DNA from: Pedococcus sp.
Lineage (GTDB): Bacteria > Actinomycetota > Actinomycetes > Actinomycetales > Dermatophilaceae
Direction of reading: 5' to 3'
DNA length: 10,566 nt
NCBI GenBank assembly: GCA_025936615.1
Contig: JAICSZ010000034.1
Coordinates: 1 to 10,566 of the forward strand
This document shows positions 6,872 to 10,566 of this stretch, piece after piece. Numbering within the stretch: position 1 is the stretch's first letter; the number at the start of each line of letters is the position of its first letter. Below the pieces are notes generated by a model. It was not told the DNA's origin, made no database searches, and worked only from the letters and a program-made list of their open reading frames with translations. The translations under genes and the position numbers were made by a program.

Positions 6872-7948
6872 ATGACCACAGCCGTGCAGGCGCCACCCGC
6901 GCAGAACCAGGGCAAGGCACCCAAGAGCCTCAACGCGGGGCAGGGCAGGCGCGGCCTGCTCCTGGTCGCCCCGACCTTGGTCTTCCTGGCCGTCATCATC
7001 ATCTATCCGGTGATCCAGGCGATCATCGACTCGTTCAAGAAGGACCAGGGGCTGGACCGGTCGACCGGCCTGTTCGTCCAGGGCGGAGCAGCTGGGATCT
7101 CCAACTACACCCACTGGATCCTGCAGAGGTGCGGTGACCAGAGCTGCCCGCCGGGCACGCTGGGTAACCAGTTCTACGACGCGCTGTGGGTGACGCTGTT
7201 CTTCACCGTGGTCAGCGTCGTCGTCGAGATCGTCCTCGGCATGTGGTTCGCGACCATCATGAACCGAAACTTCAAGGGCAGGGGCCTGGTGCGCGCCGCC
7301 ATCCTCATCCCCTGGGCGATCCCCACCGCGGTCACCGCCAAGCTGTGGCTGTTCATCTTCGCCTTCGACGGCATCGCCAACAAGCTGATCGGCCTGGTCG
7401 GCATCCAGCCGCGGCTGTGGACCAGCGACCCCTGGGCGGCGAAGTTCGCCATCATCATCGCCGACGTGTGGAAGACCACGCCCTTCATGGCGCTGCTCAT
7501 CCTCGCCGGACTCCAGCTGATCCCGGGTGACGTCTACGAGGCCGCCCAGATCGACGGTGCCACCAAGTGGCAGACCTTCGTCAGGATCACGCTGCCCTTG
7601 GTCAAGACGCCGCTCATGGTCGCGGTCCTGTTCCGCACGCTCGACGTGCTGCGCATCTACGACCTGCCCGCGATCCTCACCAACGGTGGCGGCGGCACGA
7701 CCTCATTGTCGATGCTGGTCATCAAACAGATCGGAGCGGGCTTCCACAGCGCCTCGGCACTGTCGACCATCGTCTTCCTGCTCATCGCGTTCGTGGCGTT
7801 CCTGTTCATCAAGTTCGGCGGCGCCGACGTCATCCAGCGCCCGCCACGACGGGCCACACCAAAGGACAAGGACAAGGACCAGGACAAGGTTGCCGGACCC
7901 GCAACCGGCAACCCGGTCGCCGCTAACGCCACCACCCCGGGAGCCTGA
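6872..7948 (+). CDS. Sugar ABC transporter permease, MalF/SugA/UgpA type
   Basis: A 358-aa inner-membrane permease that forms half of the translocation pore. ATG 6872 has AGGAG with 6-base spacing. Transmembrane helices are visible at about 29-50, 104-127, 141-165, 191-215, 247-259 and 298-315. The EAA loop EAAQIDGATKWQTFVRITLP (223-242), with conserved Gly229, contacts the ATPase. Between helices 1 and 2 is an extended loop outside the membrane, with Cys87 and Cys92 (RCGDQSC), possibly a disulfide. The C-terminus (about 318-358) is unusually long and charged, including KDKDKDQDK (331-339), encoded by near-repeats of AAGGAC. It is followed 1 base later by the partner permease, so co-translation is likely. 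Substrate specificity is set mainly by the binding protein upstream. Confidence 0.93.
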   Translation: MTTAVQAPPAQNQGKAPKSLNAGQGRRGLLLVAPTLVFLAVIIIYPVIQAIIDSFKKDQGLDRSTGLFVQGGAAGISNYTHWILQRCGDQSCPPGTLGNQFYDALWVTLFFTVVSVVVEIVLGMWFATIMNRNFKGRGLVRAAILIPWAIPTAVTAKLWLFIFAFDGIANKLIGLVGIQPRLWTSDPWAAKFAIIIADVWKTTPFMALLILAGLQLIPGDVYEAAQIDGATKWQTFVRITLPLVKTPLMVAVLFRTLDVLRIYDLPAILTNGGGGTTSLSMLVIKQIGAGFHSASALSTIVFLLIAFVAFLFIKFGGADVIQRPPRRATPKDKDKDQDKVAGPATGNPVAANATTPGA

Positions 7949-7949
7949 C

Positions 7950-8855
7950 ATGACCGCTGCCACCACCACCCCGAGCACCACCCGTGGCACCGTCCAGGGG
8001 CAGGAGTACCACCAGAAGAGCGACCGCGGGGCCAGGATCAGGATGTACATCGGCCTGGCGGTCCTGGTGATCTGGGGACTGGCCCCGTTCTACTGGATGG
8101 TCGTCACGGCCTTCCGCGACGTCGGCTACACCTTCGACACCACGCCATGGCCGACCCACGTGACCCTCGACAACTTCACGACGGCCTTCTCCACGGCCCG
8201 TGGGAACCACTTCGGCGCTGCGCTGGTGCACAGCATCATCATCGGCATCGTGACCACGGCGGTCGCGATGCTCGTCGGCGTGTTCGCGTCCTACGCGCTC
8301 GCCCGGCTGCAGTTCCCCGGCAAGTACGTCGTCCTCGGCATCATCCTCGGTGCGTCGATGTTCCCGGGTGTCGCGCTGGTGACGCCGCTGTTCCAGCTGT
8401 TCTCCAACATCGGCTGGATGGACGGCGCGAACTACCAGGCACTGATCATCCCCAACATCTCCTTCGCCCTGCCGCTGACGATCTACACATTGACGGCGTT
8501 CCTCGCCGAGATGCCGTGGGACCTCGAGGAGTCCGCCCGCATCGACGGCTGCACCCAGGGCCAGGCATTCCGCAAGATCATGCTTCCGCTGGCGGCACCC
8601 GGGTTGTTCACGACCGCGATCCTGGCCTTCATATCCAGCTGGAACGAGTACCTGCTGGCCCAGCAGTTCTCGACCAAGCAGACCCAGACCGTCACTGTTG
8701 CGATCGCATCCTTCACTGGCGCCCAGCCGCACCAGGAGCCGTACACCGCGGTCATGGCGGCCGGGACGATCGTCACCGTGCCGCTCATCATCATGGTGCT
8801 GATCTTCCAGCGGGCCATCGTGTCCGGCCTCACTGCCGGAGGGGTGAAGGGCTAG
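7950..8855 (+). CDS. Sugar ABC transporter permease, MalG/SugB type
   Basis: A 301-aa second pore subunit. ATG 7950 lies one base after the previous stop, with GGGAG about 6 bases upstream. The N-terminal 28 residues are hydrophilic. Helices are visible at about 32-54, 90-118, 126-151, 163-185, 217-229 and 270-288. The EAA loop EESARIDGCTQGQAFRKIMLP (193-213), with Gly200, is the ATPase contact, and SSWNEYLLA (229-237) is typical of the MalG family. The C-terminus GLTAGGVKG is the usual MalG-type ending. Length matches the family. No ATPase gene follows, so the permeases must use a shared ATPase made elsewhere. Confidence 0.94.
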   Translation: MTAATTTPSTTRGTVQGQEYHQKSDRGARIRMYIGLAVLVIWGLAPFYWMVVTAFRDVGYTFDTTPWPTHVTLDNFTTAFSTARGNHFGAALVHSIIIGIVTTAVAMLVGVFASYALARLQFPGKYVVLGIILGASMFPGVALVTPLFQLFSNIGWMDGANYQALIIPNISFALPLTIYTLTAFLAEMPWDLEESARIDGCTQGQAFRKIMLPLAAPGLFTTAILAFISSWNEYLLAQQFSTKQTQTVTVAIASFTGAQPHQEPYTAVMAAGTIVTVPLIIMVLIFQRAIVSGLTAGGVKG

Positions 8856-8876
8856 CCCCCGGCGGTCCGTCTAGTC

Positions 8877-9101
8877 ATGGGACTGTTCAACCCCGGCAGC
8901 GGCACCGGGGGCCTGCGGGCTCGCGCCCAGCGCCTCGACATGCTGCTGGGAATTCTCGCCTTCTTCACCGCCATGGCGGCCATCCAGACCATCGTGCTGG
9001 AGCTTCGCGGAGACTCGGCGCTGACTGCGGCTGCAGTGCTGTTCGTCCTCGTGGTCGGCACCTGGTTGACGTGGCGGGCGCGACGCAACACCGGCGTCTA
9101 G
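8877..9101 (+). CDS. Small two-helix membrane protein of unknown function
   Basis: A 74-aa open frame starting at ATG 8877, 21 bases after the permease stop and 34 bases before the regulator. Residues 1-20 are Gly/Arg-rich (GLRARAQRLD). A first hydrophobic helix spans about 23-43 (LLGILAFFTAMAAIQTIVLEL), a short polar turn follows (RGDS), and a second helix spans about 48-67 (ALTAAAVLFVLVVGTWLTW), ending in a basic tail RARRNTGV. By the positive-inside rule both ends are cytoplasmic. No ribosome site stands out beyond GGCGG about 11 bases upstream. The composition and the fit between neighbours support a real gene, but the family is not recognised; it could be an accessory transporter subunit or an unrelated passenger. 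Confidence 0.68.
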   Translation: MGLFNPGSGTGGLRARAQRLDMLLGILAFFTAMAAIQTIVLELRGDSALTAAAVLFVLVVGTWLTWRARRNTGV

Positions 9102-9135
9102 GGACCAGCGGGGACGAGAGGACGAAGGGTGGGAC

Positions 9136-10197
9136 GTGAGCACGATCAGCGACGTGGCGAGGGCTGCCGGTGTGTCGGTGGCCACCGTCTCACGCGCGCT
9201 TCGCGGCCTGGACCGGGTCAGCCCGCGTACCCGTGAGCGGGTGCTGCGGGCCGCCGACGACCTGCACTACGTCGCGTCCCCCGCCGCCACGAGCCTGGTG
9301 TCCGGCCGCACCCGCGGCGTCGCCGTCATCGTCCCGTACTTCAACCGGTGGTTCTTCGCCACCGTGGTCAGTGGCATCGAGAAGGCCCTGCGCGAGCACG
9401 GCCACCACGTGCTCCTGTGCGACCTCGAGGGGCACACCTTCGACACCCGGCTGCCGATCACCCAGGGCATGCTGTGGAAGCGGGTGGACGGGGCCATCAT
9501 CCTCAACATCCCGCCAGAGCCGGCCGAGCGCGCCCTCGTCGACCGGCTCGGGATCCCGGTCGTCACGGTGGGCAACAGGGAGCGCGGCTGGCCCTCGGTG
9601 CGCATCGACGACCGGCTCGCGATGGCCATGGCCACCCGGCACGCCATCGACCTCGGGCACCGAGCCATCGCGTACGCCGGCATGGTGCCGCTGTCGGTCA
9701 CCCACCTGCGCACCCCGCAGGACCGTCGCGACGCCTTCGTGGAGGTGCTCGCCGACCACGCGATCAGCTGCCCGCACGAGTGGTTCGTGGAGAGCGACTG
9801 GACCGCACAGGGAGCCGCCGAGGACTTCCACCGACTGCTCTCCGGCGGTCCGCGACCCACCTGTGTCGTCGCGGCCTCCGACGAGATGGCGTTCGGGGTG
9901 CTGCACGCCGCCCGCCGACTGGGTATCGACGTGCCCGGCGAGCTGTCCGTGATCGGCATCGACGACCACGTGCTGTCCGAGATCTTCGACCTCACGACGG
10001 TTCGCCAGGACGTCGAGGCGCAGGGTCGTCGGGCGGGCGAGCTGCTTCTGGAGGCCCTGGCGTCCGGCGAGCTCCCCGACGCCGACGAGGTGCTCGGGGT
10101 CGAGCTGGTCACGCGCGGCAGCACGGCGCCGCCCGCCGCGGGCGCGCGCAGCACGCTGCGGCGGCGCACCCCCGTCCCTGCCGGCGCCCCCGGCTGA
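9136..10197 (+). CDS. LacI-family transcriptional repressor
   Basis: A 353-aa sugar-responsive repressor. The start is GTG 9136, with GAAGGG 6 bases upstream. Residues 3-24 form the LacI helix-turn-helix (TISDVARAAGVSVATVSRAL), followed by the hinge region (HYVASPAATSLVSGRTRG, about 44-61), whose Leu should intercalate at the operator CpG. The rest is a periplasmic-binding-protein-like effector domain, with VAVIVPYFNRWFFATVVSGIEKAL (62-85), a substrate-side segment GNRERGWPSVRIDD, and C-terminal VVAASDEMAFGVLHAARRLGIDVPGELSVIGIDD, all typical of the family. The basic C-terminal tail, about 25 residues, is extra. It is the last gene of the importer operon and probably represses it through the palindrome at 5383, being released by the imported sugar or a derivative. 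The inducer is not known from sequence. Confidence 0.95.
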   Translation: MSTISDVARAAGVSVATVSRALRGLDRVSPRTRERVLRAADDLHYVASPAATSLVSGRTRGVAVIVPYFNRWFFATVVSGIEKALREHGHHVLLCDLEGHTFDTRLPITQGMLWKRVDGAIILNIPPEPAERALVDRLGIPVVTVGNRERGWPSVRIDDRLAMAMATRHAIDLGHRAIAYAGMVPLSVTHLRTPQDRRDAFVEVLADHAISCPHEWFVESDWTAQGAAEDFHRLLSGGPRPTCVVAASDEMAFGVLHAARRLGIDVPGELSVIGIDDHVLSEIFDLTTVRQDVEAQGRRAGELLLEALASGELPDADEVLGVELVTRGSTAPPAAGARSTLRRRTPVPAGAPG

Positions 10198-10200
10198 GGG
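10176..10200. terminator. Candidate stem-loop between convergent LacI and parE genes
   Basis: CCCTGCCGG (10176-10184) pairs with CCGGC (10190-10194) and AGGG (10197-10200), giving 9 pairs with a TG bulge and a 5-base loop. It spans the LacI stop codon and lies immediately downstream of the parE stop on the other strand, so it could serve both genes. There is no T-run on either strand, so it would not be a classical intrinsic terminator. Chance pairing in GC-rich sequence is a real alternative. Confidence 0.35.
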
Positions 10201-10203
10201 CAG

Positions 10204-10566
10204 CTAGGCGTCGATGCGCTCGCGCTCGAGCTTGTCGGCCGACTCGACGATGAAGTCCTTGCGTGGCGCGACGTCGTTGCCCATGAGCAGCTCGAAGACC
10301 CGCTCGCCCACCTCGGCGTCGCGCAGGGTCACCCGGCGCAGCGTGCGGTGGCGTGGGTCCATGGTCGTCTCGGCCAGCTGGTCGGCGTCCATCTCGCCGA
10401 GGCCCTTGTAGCGCTGCAGGGGCTGCTTGATGTTCTTGCCGCGCTTGCCCAGCGATGCGACGGTCTTGCGCATCTCGTTCTCGGAGTAGGTGTAGATGAG
10501 CTCGTTCTTCTTCGAGCCCGGGTTGACGACCTCGATCCGGTGCAGAGGCGGGACCGCGGCGTAGAC
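10204..10566 (-). CDS. parE: DNA topoisomerase IV subunit B (ParE/GyrB family), C-terminal fragment
   Basis: The frame is open from the right window edge to the TAG at 10206-10204, giving the last 120 residues; the ATPase and most of the Toprim domain lie outside. The signature QRYKGLGEMDADQLAETTMDP, followed by RHRTLRRVTLRDA, is the conserved C-terminal segment of GyrB/ParE subunits. The form DADQLAETTMDP, rather than a QLWETTMDP gyrase form, favours ParE. The tail VFELLMGNDVAPRKDFIVESADKL, near the C-terminus, is also typical. The protein supplies ATP hydrolysis and the metal-binding Toprim part of topoisomerase IV. It is convergent with LacI, with 6 bases between the stops, and faces parC across the sugar operon. 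Confidence 0.92.
   Translation of the reverse strand, partial: VYAAVPPLHRIEVVNPGSKKNELIYTYSENEMRKTVASLGKRGKNIKQPLQRYKGLGEMDADQLAETTMDPRHRTLRRVTLRDAEVGERVFELLMGNDVAPRKDFIVESADKLERERIDA

Noticed and set aside
8849..8858. GGGCTAGCCC palindrome overlapping the second permease stop, with a weak flanking stem-loop.
   Set aside because: The wider stem needs a two-base bulge and a long loop, has no T-run and lies mid-operon; it is likely chance in GC-rich sequence.

Overview
The window is very GC-rich, with GTG starts, tightly packed genes and 4-bp stop/start overlaps. It contains an ECF sigma factor, a split pair of type IIA topoisomerase genes and a LacI-controlled sugar importer without its own ATPase. 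Together these point to an actinomycete chromosome, probably Micrococcales or Propionibacteriales-like; the genus cannot be read from sequence alone. No rRNA, tRNA, CRISPR array, insertion sequence or integrase was seen. No gap between genes exceeds 300 bases.

Left end (1-1141, minus strand): an ECF sigma factor overlaps by 4 bp (ATGA) a downstream gene that runs off the window edge. That partial gene encodes a single-pass membrane protein: a short cytoplasmic N-terminus, one transmembrane helix, a Pro/Thr/Ser-rich linker and the start of an Asp-box (BNR-type) propeller-like domain. This is the topology of a membrane anti-sigma or sensor, but without the zinc-binding anti-sigma motif. A nitroreductase-family flavoprotein (1183-1872) is divergent from the sigma gene.

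Centre-left (1918-5300, plus strand): parC, the A subunit of topoisomerase IV or a second gyrase-like enzyme, is translationally coupled through a GTGA overlap to a sucrase/ferredoxin-like protein. That protein carries the Cys/Cys and His-x3-His pattern of thioredoxin-like [2Fe-2S] proteins.

Centre-right (5301-10197, plus strand): a self-contained sugar-import operon. A 12-bp perfect palindrome with a central CG, of LacI-family operator type, lies in the probable core promoter. It is followed by a lipoprotein sugar-binding protein (LpqY/ThuE-like), a strong 17-bp hairpin in the gap, two MalF/MalG-type permeases, a 74-aa two-helix membrane protein and a LacI-family repressor. The arrangement suggests autoregulation: the repressor, last in the operon, would bind the palindrome upstream of the first gene. 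No ATPase is present, so a housekeeping MsiK/SugC-type ATPase must be supplied from elsewhere.

Right end (10204-10566, minus strand): the C-terminus of ParE (GyrB-type B subunit) enters from the right edge and converges on the LacI gene with only 6 bases between stop codons. The window is thus bracketed by parC and parE facing each other, with the sucrase/ferredoxin gene and the sugar operon between them.

Most genes are recognisable family members. The least explained items are the sigma/membrane-propeller pair, a perfect 17-bp inverted repeat inside the nitroreductase reading frame, and the small membrane protein in the sugar operon.
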